Shown here: positions 42,727-51,173 of the stretch, piece after piece
Numbering within the stretch: the first letter of the stretch is position 1
Layout of the letters: each line of letters begins with the position of its first letter
DNA from: JANMES01 sp038329865
Lineage (GTDB): Bacteria; Planctomycetota; Phycisphaerae; Tepidisphaerales; Tepidisphaeraceae
Reading direction: 5' to 3'
Length of the DNA: 64,000 nucleotides
NCBI GenBank assembly: GCA_038329865.1
Contig: JBBQNK010000002.1
Span: 113,870 to 177,869 of the forward strand
Notes under the pieces: model-generated
The model's database searches: none
What the model saw: only the letters and a program-made list of their open reading frames with translations
Told to the model about the DNA's origin: nothing
Translations under genes and position numbers: made by a program

Positions 42727-43818
42727 CTAGAGTCGCAGCTTCCACACGTACTGCCCGCTGGCGTTGATGTACCCGCGCACGTCGGCAGAGTTCACCCGGC
42801 AGACGCCTTGCGTGAAATCGCCGACGGTTTGCCATTGCGGAGGAATGACCATCTTGCCCGTGCGGTCGACGAAACCAAAAAGTCCGTCCACCATCGCGGG
42901 GGCAAGGCCTTCAGAGAAGTTGCCGAACCGCTCGACTTTGTCGGTCGAAAACACGCGTTGGCCGGTCTTGTTGATGAAGTACGCGCCTTCGGCCGAGCGG
43001 ACTGCCGCCAGCCCCTGGTGGAACGGGCCGCCGTCGATGGACTGTGGCTCGATCACGTATCGACCGGCCGGATTTATGTAGCCGGCCACGTGTTCGCCGT
43101 TTCGGCGTGTGCCGACACACGCGAGTCCCTCGGAGAAATCCGACGCGTCTTCGAACGTCGGCTGGATCAACACCTGCCCGCGGCGGTCGATGTAGCCGAA
43201 TCGATCGCCTTGGGCGAACAGCGCCAACCCGTTCCTGAAACTGCCGATGAAATCAAAAGTCGGCGCCAGCACGGCCGCGCCGCGGTGGTCGATCACGCCG
43301 AACTTGCGACCGATGCGGATGGTGGCGAGGCCTTCGCTGAAATCGTCGGCGGCGTCGTAGGCGAGCGGGATCGCGAAATCGCCCGTCGTGCCGATGTAAC
43401 CCCACTTGCCCTTCACCATCGTCGGCGCGAGCCCTTCGTGAAACGTGCCGATCTGCCCGCCGAGGAATATCTTGTTGATCGCGACCTGCCCGCGATCGTT
43501 CACGAACTGCCAGCAGTTCTGCCCCTCCGACGAGTCGCACGTCGCGACGGCCGCCATCCCTTCAGAGAAGGGCATGGCCATGACGAAAGTCGGCGCGATG
43601 ACGGTTTGGCCGGACCCGTCGACGAACCCGCGCTTGCCGTTGAGCGTGATGCGCAGCCGCATGTTCGCCATCGCGGGGTTGTAGGCAACTTCACTGACGG
43701 CCACTTCAGTCGGGATCGGCGTGTCGTTCTGCCGATCGCGCAGCAGCCACAATCCCGCGACCGTGCCGATCACGGTGAGGAGCGAGACGCGGATTATTCT
43801 GCGGAAGGGAGCGGACAT
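42727..43818 (-). CDS. WG-repeat protein, membrane-anchored or secreted
   Basis: The protein has 363 residues. An N-terminal helix (VSLLTVIGTVAGLWLL) could be a signal anchor. The rest consists of about eight WG-type repeats, each with G(F/Y)(V/I)(D/N)xxG followed by a hydrophobic strand and FSEGLA (for example WGYIGTTGDFAIPLAYDAADDFSEGLA). Such repeats form beta-propeller-like or solenoid folds for protein contacts. It sits between pilT and the histidine kinase on the same strand, separated from each by a heptamer hairpin. Confidence 0.85.
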   Translation of the reverse strand: MSAPFRRIIRVSLLTVIGTVAGLWLLRDRQNDTPIPTEVAVSEVAYNPAMANMRLRITLNGKRGFVDGSGQTVIAPTFVMAMPFSEGMAAVATCDSSEGQNCWQFVNDRGQVAINKIFLGGQIGTFHEGLAPTMVKGKWGYIGTTGDFAIPLAYDAADDFSEGLATIRIGRKFGVIDHRGAAVLAPTFDFIGSFRNGLALFAQGDRFGYIDRRGQVLIQPTFEDASDFSEGLACVGTRRNGEHVAGYINPAGRYVIEPQSIDGGPFHQGLAAVRSAEGAYFINKTGQRVFSTDKVERFGNFSEGLAPAMVDGLFGFVDRTGKMVIPPQWQTVGDFTQGVCRVNSADVRGYINASGQYVWKLRL

Positions 43819-43852
43819 GGATTGTTATTAATTCTTGAACCTTTCCTGCCCG

Positions 43853-43926
43853 ACTGGTGACACTGGTGATTGGTGATTGGTGCGTGACGAGACAATCCTG
43901 TCACGCACCAATCACCAATCATCAGC
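43853..43926. repeat. Heptamer hairpin (TTGGTGA units)
   Basis: The left arm 43853-43890 contains TTGGTGA repeats and the right arm 43900-43926 contains ATCACCA repeats. It lies between the pilT stop (43932) and the WG-repeat gene start (43818), where it could modulate read-through. Confidence 0.8.
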
Positions 43927-43931
43927 CCCAC

Positions 43932-45116
43932 TCACTTCAGCCGCGTATCGCTGTTCGCGATGCCGCGCAGGGCGAGGTTGAGCGCGTCGACGTTGCTGGC
44001 CAATCGCTTGGCTTCGTTGACGTCGATCACCTGCTTCTGGAAAAGCTCCGTGAGGTGCTGGTCGAAACTTTGCGAGCCGCCTTCGCGGTTGCCGACGCAT
44101 CCTTTCAGCTTTTCAAACTCGCCTTCCAGGATGTACTTGCGCACCAGCGGGCTGGCCATCATGATTTCAACCACCGGCACGCGGCCCTTGCCGTCGCGCT
44201 TCTTGGCCAGTCGCTGGCAGAAAACGGCGACGAGATTCAAGCCCAGCTGGGTTTGCTGCAGGTCTTTCTGCAAGGGATCGAACAGCGAGACCAGTCGCTC
44301 GATCGTCATCGGTGCGTTCGTCGCGTGAACGGTGGTGAAGACCAGGTGGCCGGTGTCGGCAGCGCGGAGCGCGGTCGTCAGGCTGAAGCTGTCGCGAATT
44401 TCGCCGATCAGAATCGTGTCCGGGTCCTGGCGCATCATGGCGCGAAGTGCGTATTCGTAGCTTTCGCTATCGGTGCCCACTTCCACCTGCGAGACCAGCG
44501 ACTTGGCGTTCTCGTGCTGAAATTCCACCGGGTCTTCGACGGTGATGATTCGCTCGGCCCGCGTGCGATTGATCTTGCCGATGATCGCCGCCAGCGATGT
44601 GCTTTTGCCGCTGCCGGTCGTGCCGGAAACGACGATGATCCCGCGGTGATGATCCGCCAGCGCCTCTACCACCGGCGGCAGGTTCAGATCGTCGAAGACC
44701 GGAATTTTCGTGACGATTCGCCGCATCACGATCGCGTACTTTTCGCGGCTGTGGAAAATATTCACGCGAAAGCGCGGCTGCCCCACGCCGAGGGTGTAGG
44801 CGATATCGACGGCCCCTTTGTGATCGAGAATCGAACGCTTCTCCGCCGGGTCGGCCTGGGAATCTAAAATCTGAGCGACGTATTCATTCATTGTCTCGTC
44901 GGTCAGCTTCGGCACGTCCAGAAACCGCGCCCGGCCGTCAACCCGGATCATCGGGATGCTGTCGGCCTGCAGGTGAATGTCCGAGCCGTTCTGCTTCACA
45001 GACGCCTTGAGGTAATCCTGCAGCTTCAGCTGCCGCTCTTCGATATGAATCTCCGGCTGCGGCGTATCGCGGTCGACAATATCAGCGTTGGCGGGCGGAG
45101 CGGAACTATTGGCCAT
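43932..45116 (-). CDS. pilT: PilT/PilU-type twitching motility ATPase
   Basis: The protein has 394 residues and is a hexameric secretion ATPase that powers type IV pilus retraction. The N-terminal PAS-like domain has NGSDIHLQADSIPMIRVDG. Walker A is GTTGSGKS (165-172), the Asp box is ITVEDPVEFQH, Walker B is DTILIGEIRD (233-242) and the His box is HLVFTTVHA (257-265). GAGGA lies 8 bases upstream of the ATG. The C-terminus NLALRGIANSDTRLK is longer than the short AIRLIA-type retraction motif region. No other pilus gene is nearby. Confidence 0.92.
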   Translation of the reverse strand: MANSSAPPANADIVDRDTPQPEIHIEERQLKLQDYLKASVKQNGSDIHLQADSIPMIRVDGRARFLDVPKLTDETMNEYVAQILDSQADPAEKRSILDHKGAVDIAYTLGVGQPRFRVNIFHSREKYAIVMRRIVTKIPVFDDLNLPPVVEALADHHRGIIVVSGTTGSGKSTSLAAIIGKINRTRAERIITVEDPVEFQHENAKSLVSQVEVGTDSESYEYALRAMMRQDPDTILIGEIRDSFSLTTALRAADTGHLVFTTVHATNAPMTIERLVSLFDPLQKDLQQTQLGLNLVAVFCQRLAKKRDGKGRVPVVEIMMASPLVRKYILEGEFEKLKGCVGNREGGSQSFDQHLTELFQKQVIDVNEAKRLASNVDALNLALRGIANSDTRLK

Positions 45117-45182
45117 GGTGAGAGTCCTCTTTGAATGTACACCGTATTATTGAGGGCCAAGGCAGGTAAGGCAACGGAATTA

Positions 45183-45267
45183 ATTTCGGATTGCGGATTG
45201 CGTATTTCGGATTGAAATGCCGCCGATCGCACGCGTTTTCATTCCGCATTCCGCATTCCGCAATCGC
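45183..45267. repeat. Heptamer hairpin (ATTGCGG units) in a divergent promoter region
   Basis: The left arm 45183-45217 has ATTTCGG, ATTGCGG, ATTGCGT, ATTTCGG. The right arm 45239-45267 has three CATTCCG units and CAATCGC. It lies between the divergent pilT and purQ genes, so any promoters lie close to it. Confidence 0.8.
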
Positions 45268-45309
45268 CGACGGCTTGGAATCGCCCGCCCGCCCATTTAC
45301 ACTCCCCCC

Positions 45310-46086
45310 ATGAAGCCGCTGACGCTCATCCTCCGCTGTGCCGGGACCAATTGCGACGGCGAGACCGCCCACGCGTTCGAGCTGGCCGGGGCACGGACAG
45401 AGCGCGTGCACGTCAATCGCCTGCTGGAAAACCCTTCGATTTTGAACGACGCGCAAATCCTCGCCTTCCCCGGCGGGTTCAGCTACGGCGACGACATTAA
45501 CTCCGGGCGAATCCTCGCCAACCAACTCCGCCATCACCTGGCCGACCCGCTGAAGGATTTCATCGCCGCCGGCAAGCCGGTCATCGGCATCTGCAACGGC
45601 TTCCAGGTGCTGGTGAAGACAGACCTGCTCCCCGGCCCGCTCGCCGGCATGACCGGCCAAACCTGCACGCTCACACATAACGACACCGGCCGATTCATCG
45701 ACCGCTGGGTGAAACTCGAGCCCGTGCCGAGCAAGTGCATCTGGACGCAGCACCTCGAACCGCTCGAACTGCCCATCGCCCACGGCGAAGGAAAGTTCGT
45801 CCCCGCAAACGACGCCGTGCTGCTGGCACTCCACGACAATCGCCAAATCGCCCTCAAATACGCCGCCGGCGAAAACCCCAACGGCAGCACCGACTCCATC
45901 GCCGGCGTATGCGACGCAACCGGTTTAGTCTTCGGCCTCATGCCGCACCCCGAACGCCACGTCGACCCAACCCAGCACCCGGCGTGGACGCGGAACAAGC
46001 CGCTGCCAGAAGTGGGCGCGGGATTGAAGGTCTTCCAGAACGCCGTGGCGTTCGTAGAAGCCCGCGAGCCGGTGCGAACGGTGTGA
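45310..46086 (+). CDS. purQ: Phosphoribosylformylglycinamidine synthase, glutaminase subunit
   Basis: The protein has 258 residues and is the class I glutamine amidotransferase that feeds ammonia to PurL in purine synthesis. Visible are FPGGFSYGDDINSGRI (53-68), the nucleophile Cys95 in GICNGFQ, and the C-terminal catalytic His/Glu in MPHPERH. The Met at 45310 is chosen because the family starts here; the frame is open to 45217 through the heptamer repeat. purL and purS are not in the window. Confidence 0.93.
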   Translation: MKPLTLILRCAGTNCDGETAHAFELAGARTERVHVNRLLENPSILNDAQILAFPGGFSYGDDINSGRILANQLRHHLADPLKDFIAAGKPVIGICNGFQVLVKTDLLPGPLAGMTGQTCTLTHNDTGRFIDRWVKLEPVPSKCIWTQHLEPLELPIAHGEGKFVPANDAVLLALHDNRQIALKYAAGENPNGSTDSIAGVCDATGLVFGLMPHPERHVDPTQHPAWTRNKPLPEVGAGLKVFQNAVAFVEAREPVRTV

Positions 46087-46092
46087 TTTCCA

Positions 46093-46158
46093 GTGGCATG
46101 GGCGGCCCGCCCGTGTCTGCGTTTTCGCAAAGACCCACGGGCGAGCCGCCCGTGCCAC
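46093..46158. repeat. Family A palindromic element downstream of purQ
   Basis: The arms GTGGCATGGGCGGCCCGCCC and CACGGGCGAGCCGCCCGTGC begin 6 bases after the purQ stop and could form a transcript-ending hairpin. Confidence 0.85.
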
Positions 46159-46179
46159 GAAGACAAAGCAAGTTCGACT

Positions 46180-46323
46180 TAGAACATTTCAACTTCAACT
46201 GTATCGCCTAACTCTAGTAGCTGTCATCCTGAGGTACTCCGAAGGATCTAGCCGACTTGCCGTGGACGCTAGATCCTTCGGAGTACCTCAGGTTGACGAT
46301 ACACTTGGAGTTGATCTGCTCTA
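46180..46323. mobile_element. TA-flanked MITE-like element, copy 3 (144 bp)
   Basis: It is bounded by TA at 46180-46181 and 46322-46323. The left end is GAACATTTCAACTTCAACTG; the right end read inward is GAGCAGATCAACTCCAAGTG. The core is a family B inverted repeat. It has the same organisation as the 156-bp copies but a diverged interior. Confidence 0.75.
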
Positions 46324-46366
46324 AACTTCCGATACTTCAGCACCCGCTTCGGCAAGAAGCCGGATG

Positions 46367-47170
46367 TTATTTCGTCGCAGGTTTCGTCGTCGGCGTGTCG
46401 AGATCGATCTTTACCGCGTGCAGCACCTGCATGGTTTTTGCATTCTGCAGATAGCCGATGACGCTCGCGTGATCCGCCTTGAGGTCGGGCGGGAGCGGGA
46501 GTTTCGCGTCGCCTTTGGCGGCGGTGATCGGAATGGAATCGAACGCGCGGGCGACGTTTTCGTGCTTCAGCAGGCTGCCGGCGTTTTCGCCGCGGGGGAC
46601 TTGCGTGCTCAGGCCGCGCTCGACGACGACGAGCGTCAGCAGCGTATCGGCCGGTGCGCCGGCGGCGGTGTAGGCGATCGAAAGTTCCTTCTCGGTGCGC
46701 TTGCCGATCTTGAGCGAGAGCGTCGCCGTCGGCGCGGCCTTGAGGGCGGCGGCGATTTCCTGCTTCGCCCGGGCGCGGTCTGATCCGACAAACTCAACCC
46801 GGCCGTTCACGATCATCTGCGGCGTATAGATCGTCGTCGTGCCGAACGCCTGAGCGTAACGATTTTGCCGATCCGATGCCGCGGCGGTGCTGAATGGATC
46901 CTTCCAGCCGAGCCGGTCCCAGTAATCGACGTGAAACGCGATCGGGAAAACGGGAGACCCGTGCGCGGCGGCGTTTTCGACGAGTTCCGCCAGCGCCGCA
47001 TCGGCCGGCGGGCAGCTTGAGCAGCCTTCAGAGGTGAACAACTCAACGACCGCCACGCCGTCGCCGCGCGGCGAGTCAGCCAGCGATTCTGAACTGTTTT
47101 TCATCAGCGCTCCCGCGGCGAGCAAAATCCCGGAACCGATCAACGTGTAGGCGGCGATTTGTTTCAGCAT
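46367..47170 (-). CDS. DUF1223 thioredoxin-like exported protein
   Basis: The protein has 267 residues. An N-terminal hydrophobic segment (IAAYTLIGSGILLAAGALM) is a signal or anchor. VVELFTSEGCSSCPPADAAL (Cys50, Cys53) is the DUF1223 hallmark, a thioredoxin-fold CxxC. FHVDYWDRLGWKDPFS and YTPQMIVNG complete the family pattern. A redox role outside the cytoplasm is plausible but unproven for the family. The C-terminus is a TPTTKPATK tail. It is divergent from the secreted protein gene at 47309. Confidence 0.88.
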   Translation of the reverse strand: MLKQIAAYTLIGSGILLAAGALMKNSSESLADSPRGDGVAVVELFTSEGCSSCPPADAALAELVENAAAHGSPVFPIAFHVDYWDRLGWKDPFSTAAASDRQNRYAQAFGTTTIYTPQMIVNGRVEFVGSDRARAKQEIAAALKAAPTATLSLKIGKRTEKELSIAYTAAGAPADTLLTLVVVERGLSTQVPRGENAGSLLKHENVARAFDSIPITAAKGDAKLPLPPDLKADHASVIGYLQNAKTMQVLHAVKIDLDTPTTKPATK

Positions 47171-47308
47171 GGTGCTTTCTTTTATTTCGTGCGACCCAAG
47201 GTAGAAGCCGCCAGGCGGCGAAATTATTCCGTTGCGAATCACGATTTTGCGGGGAATTGCCCGAGTTTTGGCGATTCCGCGCCGCGACGGCGGTTGTATA
47301 ATCGCAGC

Positions 47309-48349
47309 ATGCCCATTCATTCACGACTCGCCGGCGTAACCATTCTGCTGCTCCTTTGCGCCGCCCTGCCGGCGCAGGCCGCCGATGCCGAATTCAAAAT
47401 CCCCGGCGGCGGGACGATGCGAATTCCGCTGGCCAAGAACTGGGAGGATCATTCCATTCCATCGCCCGACGATAAGCACCCGCCGCTGATTAAGTTTGAA
47501 CTGCCGTTCGACCAAGGCAGCCTGCAGATCACGCCGATCCCACCCGGCAAAACCGTGGCAACCGATGACGATTTGAAGAAGGCCGCCAACGCCATCGGCC
47601 AGCAGTACGCGGCGGGGTCGGTCGAGAAGAAGGCGATCGTCGAAGAAATCCGCAAGGGCGACACGATCGGCTACGCGTGTTCTTTCACCGACGCCGCGCC
47701 GAAGAAAGGCGCTGATTTCAAAAGCGTGACGGCCGGCGTGGTGCGGGTGGATAAACAGGTCATCGCGTTCACACTGCTCTACAACGGCAAAAAGGATCCC
47801 GCCCGCGGCGACGGGCTGGAAATGGTGACGGGCATCATGATCGGCTCAGCCAAGCCCGGGCCGGCGGTCGTGACGTCGCCGGATCAAGCGTGGACTCTCA
47901 CCGTCGGCGGGAAGTGGAAGATCAACCAGGTGAATTCCGACAAGAAGAGCCACAACAAGGCCATCGAAGCGACGGATGAAGACGGCGGATGGGTGCTTTC
48001 AATTTATATGTCCCCGCCGCCCAAGCAGGCCAATGCGGCCGAAGCAGCCTCCGCTGCCGTCGCCCGCGAGTATTACCAGGGTCGGCTGAAGAAAAGCCCG
48101 CTGCCGATCGCTGACGGCACGACCGCCACCATCGGCGACGCCGCCGTTGCGGAGTACACGATCAAGTACGGCAACGGCCAGAAAAACGCCAACGCGTATC
48201 TCGCGCACGACGGCTACTGGATCGACGTGCATGTGTCGAAGCTGACCTACGACGAAGCGAAAGACCGGGCGACGCTCGATGAGATGCTGAAGTCGATCAA
48301 AATTGAAAAACCGGCCGCCAAGGACGCGAAGGAAAAGGACAAGAAATGA
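47309..48349 (+). CDS. Secreted protein of unknown function
   Basis: The protein has 346 residues. MPIHSRLAGVTILLLLCAALPAQA-A is a signal peptide, which fixes the start at 47309 although the frame is open to 47159. Two related halves (about 25-190 and 195-335) each contain strands of the type WEDHSIPSPDD / KWKINQVNSDKK and an alpha-beta pattern ending in a KSIKIE-like strand. The last 17 residues are Lys-rich. No family was recognised. Confidence 0.65.
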   Translation: MPIHSRLAGVTILLLLCAALPAQAADAEFKIPGGGTMRIPLAKNWEDHSIPSPDDKHPPLIKFELPFDQGSLQITPIPPGKTVATDDDLKKAANAIGQQYAAGSVEKKAIVEEIRKGDTIGYACSFTDAAPKKGADFKSVTAGVVRVDKQVIAFTLLYNGKKDPARGDGLEMVTGIMIGSAKPGPAVVTSPDQAWTLTVGGKWKINQVNSDKKSHNKAIEATDEDGGWVLSIYMSPPPKQANAAEAASAAVAREYYQGRLKKSPLPIADGTTATIGDAAVAEYTIKYGNGQKNANAYLAHDGYWIDVHVSKLTYDEAKDRATLDEMLKSIKIEKPAAKDAKEKDKK

Positions 48350-48374
48350 TCGATCGACGAGGGTGCGGTCTGCT

Positions 48375-48440
48375 GTGGCATGGGCGGCTCGCCCATGGTT
48401 TTTGAATGAAGAAAAAACACGTTCGAGCCGCCCGTGCCAC
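48375..48440. repeat. Family A palindromic element between convergent genes
   Basis: The arms GTGGCATGGGCGGCTCGCCC and GAGCCGCCCGTGCCAC lie between the secreted protein gene and the radical SAM gene. Confidence 0.85.
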
Positions 48441-48465
48441 GAACAATCAACCCTGAGCGATCGAG

Positions 48466-50286
48466 CTATTTTGCCAAATGCCGCTGCTGGCGCTTGAGGG
48501 CCGGGCCGCTGGTCTTTCGCGTATCAGCCGGCGCAACCAAGTCTTTGAGAAACGCGGGCCGATCGCTCCGGCCGACGCGTTTGTAGTCGGCCCAGATGGC
48601 GGCGGCGGCCTCGCTCGCGGGAAGGGATTTTTCTTCCGTGAGGAATCGGAAGAGTAGCTCCGCCAGATTCGTCAGCGAGATACCGTGCTGCCGGCCGGTT
48701 TGGGTGAAGAGCCAGTCGCCCAAATTCAAAAACGACGTGAACGGGGAATCGCTTCCGGTCCCTCTCCCTCCGGGAGAGGTTAGGTGAGGGCGATCGCCGA
48801 GTGGCGCAACTTCCAATTCGCCCTCACTCCCGCTCTCTCCCGGAGGGAGAGAGAGGATGTCGCTCGGCTGATTCAGCAATTGTTCTTCCTCTGATGCTTT
48901 CCTCCACACCATCGGCAGCGTCACCGTGAAATTCCCGCTGTTTGCCACCAAATCCCAGAACCGGCTGAACCGGCGAAGGCGCTGCAGCGCGTTGAAGTCG
49001 AGCACGCTCGTCCGCAGCACTTCGTACGGCGGCAGCGGCGAGTAGACCATGCCCCACTCGGCGTCGTGCCGCACGATCGGCGTGCCGCGCAGACGTTTTA
49101 GAATGCCGACCTGAATCTCCTGCGGCCGCAGCGCGACGAGCTGATCGAACCCGCGGCCGAAGCTGGCGATGTCTTCGCCGGGCAGGCCGACGATCAAGTC
49201 CGCGTGCACGTGAACGCCGGTGTGGTCGCGCAGCCACGTGAGATTGTCGGCCAGCTTCGCGTTGTCCTGCCGGCGGCTGATGCGCTGCTGCACGGCGGGG
49301 TTGAACGTTTGGATTCCGACTTCAAACTGCAGCGCGCCCGGCGGGAACTTGGCGATCAACTCCCGCAGCGCCTCCGGCAGGCGGTCGGGGATCATTTCAA
49401 AATGCAGGAACAGATCCGGCGTGAGTCGCTCGAGAAAGAATTTCAGAATCGACTGCCCGATGTGCAGGTTCAGATTGAACGTGCGGTCCACAAACTTGAA
49501 CTGCCGGCAGCCGCGGTCGAGCAGCTTCTGCATCTCCTCCAGAAACGGCGACAGCGGCACGTTCCGCACCGGCACGTCGAGGGAGGAGAGACAAAACTCA
49601 CATTTAAACGGACACCCACGGCTGGCCTCGACGTAAATCACGCGGTGGGTGAGGTCTTCGTCGGTGTAGTGATCGTACGGCAGGCGAATTGAGGAAGAAT
49701 GTGCCACAGAGGACACGGAGGACACAGAGAGAGAGGAAAGATTGAATGCTGGCGCGAGTTTCAGCGAGAGGCTCGAGGCAACGAGCGGCCCACTCTTTTC
49801 TTCGCTCTGTATTCTCTGTGTCCTCTGTATCCTCTGTGGCACATTCGCTTCAAACTCCGGCAGCGTCGCTGCGATGATTTTCGTACTGGGCCGCTCACCA
49901 GCAAGTAACTGCCGGCACAGCGATCCGAACGCCAGATCCGCCTCGCCGGTGATGACGTAATCCGCCAGCCGGCAGATTTCCTGCTGATCCGTTTCGTAAG
50001 AAACCTCCGGCCCGCCGAGCACGATGACGACTTCAGGCGCCAGCCGCTTCAGCTCCGCCACCAGTTGCGTGGCCGGTGTGACGTTCCAGATGTACACGCC
50101 GATGCCGACGATCTTCGGCGACTGCGAAAGCACCGCCTCGATCACATCAACCGTACGGGCCGCGATATCAAACTCCAGCATCGCCGCCCGGCTGCGCAGG
50201 TCGCCCAAATTGGCCATAAGATACCGCAGTCCGAACGCGGCGTGGGCGTATTTGGCGTTGAGGGTGGTGAGGACGATATCGGCCAT
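48466..50286 (-). CDS. B12-binding radical SAM protein (DUF4080-like)
   Basis: The protein has 606 residues. The N-terminal cobalamin-binding-like Rossmann domain includes KIVGIGVYIWN and VVIVLGGPEVSYE. The radical SAM cluster motif is CPFKCEFC (Cys225, 229, 232). SAM/TIM-barrel motifs include FEVGIQTFNPAVQQRISR and ADLIVGLPGED. The C-terminal region resembles DUF4080. Two inserts break the family pattern: about 149-199 is encoded by 9-bp-repeat arms, and about 474-510 (LSLPPGESGSEGE...DRPHLTSPGGRGTGS) is encoded by a REP pair. The substrate is unknown. It is the third gene of the hrpB-PARG operon. Confidence 0.85.
   Translation of the reverse strand: MADIVLTTLNAKYAHAAFGLRYLMANLGDLRSRAAMLEFDIAARTVDVIEAVLSQSPKIVGIGVYIWNVTPATQLVAELKRLAPEVVIVLGGPEVSYETDQQEICRLADYVITGEADLAFGSLCRQLLAGERPSTKIIAATLPEFEANVPQRIQRTQRIQSEEKSGPLVASSLSLKLAPAFNLSSLSVSSVSSVAHSSSIRLPYDHYTDEDLTHRVIYVEASRGCPFKCEFCLSSLDVPVRNVPLSPFLEEMQKLLDRGCRQFKFVDRTFNLNLHIGQSILKFFLERLTPDLFLHFEMIPDRLPEALRELIAKFPPGALQFEVGIQTFNPAVQQRISRRQDNAKLADNLTWLRDHTGVHVHADLIVGLPGEDIASFGRGFDQLVALRPQEIQVGILKRLRGTPIVRHDAEWGMVYSPLPPYEVLRTSVLDFNALQRLRRFSRFWDLVANSGNFTVTLPMVWRKASEEEQLLNQPSDILSLPPGESGSEGELEVAPLGDRPHLTSPGGRGTGSDSPFTSFLNLGDWLFTQTGRQHGISLTNLAELLFRFLTEEKSLPASEAAAAIWADYKRVGRSDRPAFLKDLVAPADTRKTSGPALKRQQRHLAK
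48755..48856. repeat. REP pair (family E2) inside the radical SAM gene
   Basis: A unit at 48755-48796 (CCTCTCCCTCCGGGAGAGG then a TTAGGTGAGGG tail) faces an inverted unit at 48819-48856. The first 42 bases are identical to 52377-52418 in hrpB. Confidence 0.9.
49701..49845. repeat. Inverted 9-bp-repeat element inside the radical SAM gene
   Basis: GCCACAGAGGACACGGAGGA (49703-49740) is opposed by TCTCTGTGTCCTCTGTATCC and following (49813-49841). The 9-bp period keeps the reading frame, giving RIQRTQRIQ and SVSSVSSVA. Confidence 0.8.
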
Positions 50287-50315
50287 AGAAAATCGCTGTT
50301 GCGATCAACGGATCA

Positions 50316-51173
50316 TCATAGTGCAAATTGCCGCTGAAAAGCCGAGAAATTCGGCAGATCGTCGCCGCGGTCGTAAACGGCGAACACGACGCAATCGAAG
50401 CGGCCATCGAACTTCCGGCCAGGCGCGAGGAAATGAGCGAACCACCGGGCGATGTCCACCGAGTTGTTCTGAAAAACACCGCAGCCCCACGCGCCAAGCA
50501 GCAAGTGTCGCACGCCGTGATGAACGAACAGGGAGAGCACTTTTTCCATTCGCCGCAACATGGTTGCTTCAACGGCAGCAAGTTCGTGCGGCCGATTCGT
50601 CTTGATCGCGCCGACATTGACCGCGGGGCTCGTGACGATCGACAGGCGAAAGGGCTGGCGAAGCAATTCGCCGCGATCGTCGCGGAAGAAGACGACGCCG
50701 GGGCTGAAAATCATGTAATCGGAATAAAGGCTTGTCTCCCGCGCGCGATTGAACTCGTACATCTCAAAGTGTTGCATCAGCGTCGGGTACAGCGCCGACG
50801 AGACGGCGATGCTTTCTTCCTGCGCGAGCGATCCGTTCAGAAATCCGCCGCCGGGATTGCGGGCCGACGCGAAGTTCAAACAGCCAATGCTTCCGCCGGC
50901 TTCAAGAAGCAATCCGGCGGCTTCGAGCACTGTCGCGTTTTGGACAGCAAGCGTGGTGCGGTAGGCCGGCGTTTCCTGTTGCAGGGCCGGGCTGGCAAAA
51001 ACCTTGTCGAATTCATCTGGGCGGTAAAGCACGGAGCCGGCGAGCGATTGCTTTACGTCTTCGCGGATGTCGATGCGCTGACCGGCGACTTCGTAAAAGC
51101 CGCGCTCAAGAATCTCGATCGTTTGATTGGCGGCGGCCACGCGCGCTTTGCGGTTCATAATCGTTCGGCTCAC
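50316..51173 (-). CDS. TIGR02452-type poly(ADP-ribose) glycohydrolase (macrodomain)
   Basis: The protein has 285 residues. NPGGGFLNGSLAQEES (107-121) is the PARG catalytic signature (GGG-x6-8-QEE), with the catalytic Glu at 119/120. This matches bacterial-type PARGs that strip ADP-ribose from proteins. LLLGAWGCGVFQNN matches the rest of the family. The ATG overlaps the hrpB stop in ATGA; a Met at 51158 is also possible. A second macrodomain enzyme lies at 62148. Confidence 0.9.
   Translation of the reverse strand: MSRTIMNRKARVAAANQTIEILERGFYEVAGQRIDIREDVKQSLAGSVLYRPDEFDKVFASPALQQETPAYRTTLAVQNATVLEAAGLLLEAGGSIGCLNFASARNPGGGFLNGSLAQEESIAVSSALYPTLMQHFEMYEFNRARETSLYSDYMIFSPGVVFFRDDRGELLRQPFRLSIVTSPAVNVGAIKTNRPHELAAVEATMLRRMEKVLSLFVHHGVRHLLLGAWGCGVFQNNSVDIARWFAHFLAPGRKFDGRFDCVVFAVYDRGDDLPNFSAFQRQFAL

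Noticed and set aside
42654..43926. Possible CRISPR array from regularly spaced repeats
   Set aside because: Units are 7 bp and contiguous with no spacers, arms are inverted, and no cas genes are present.
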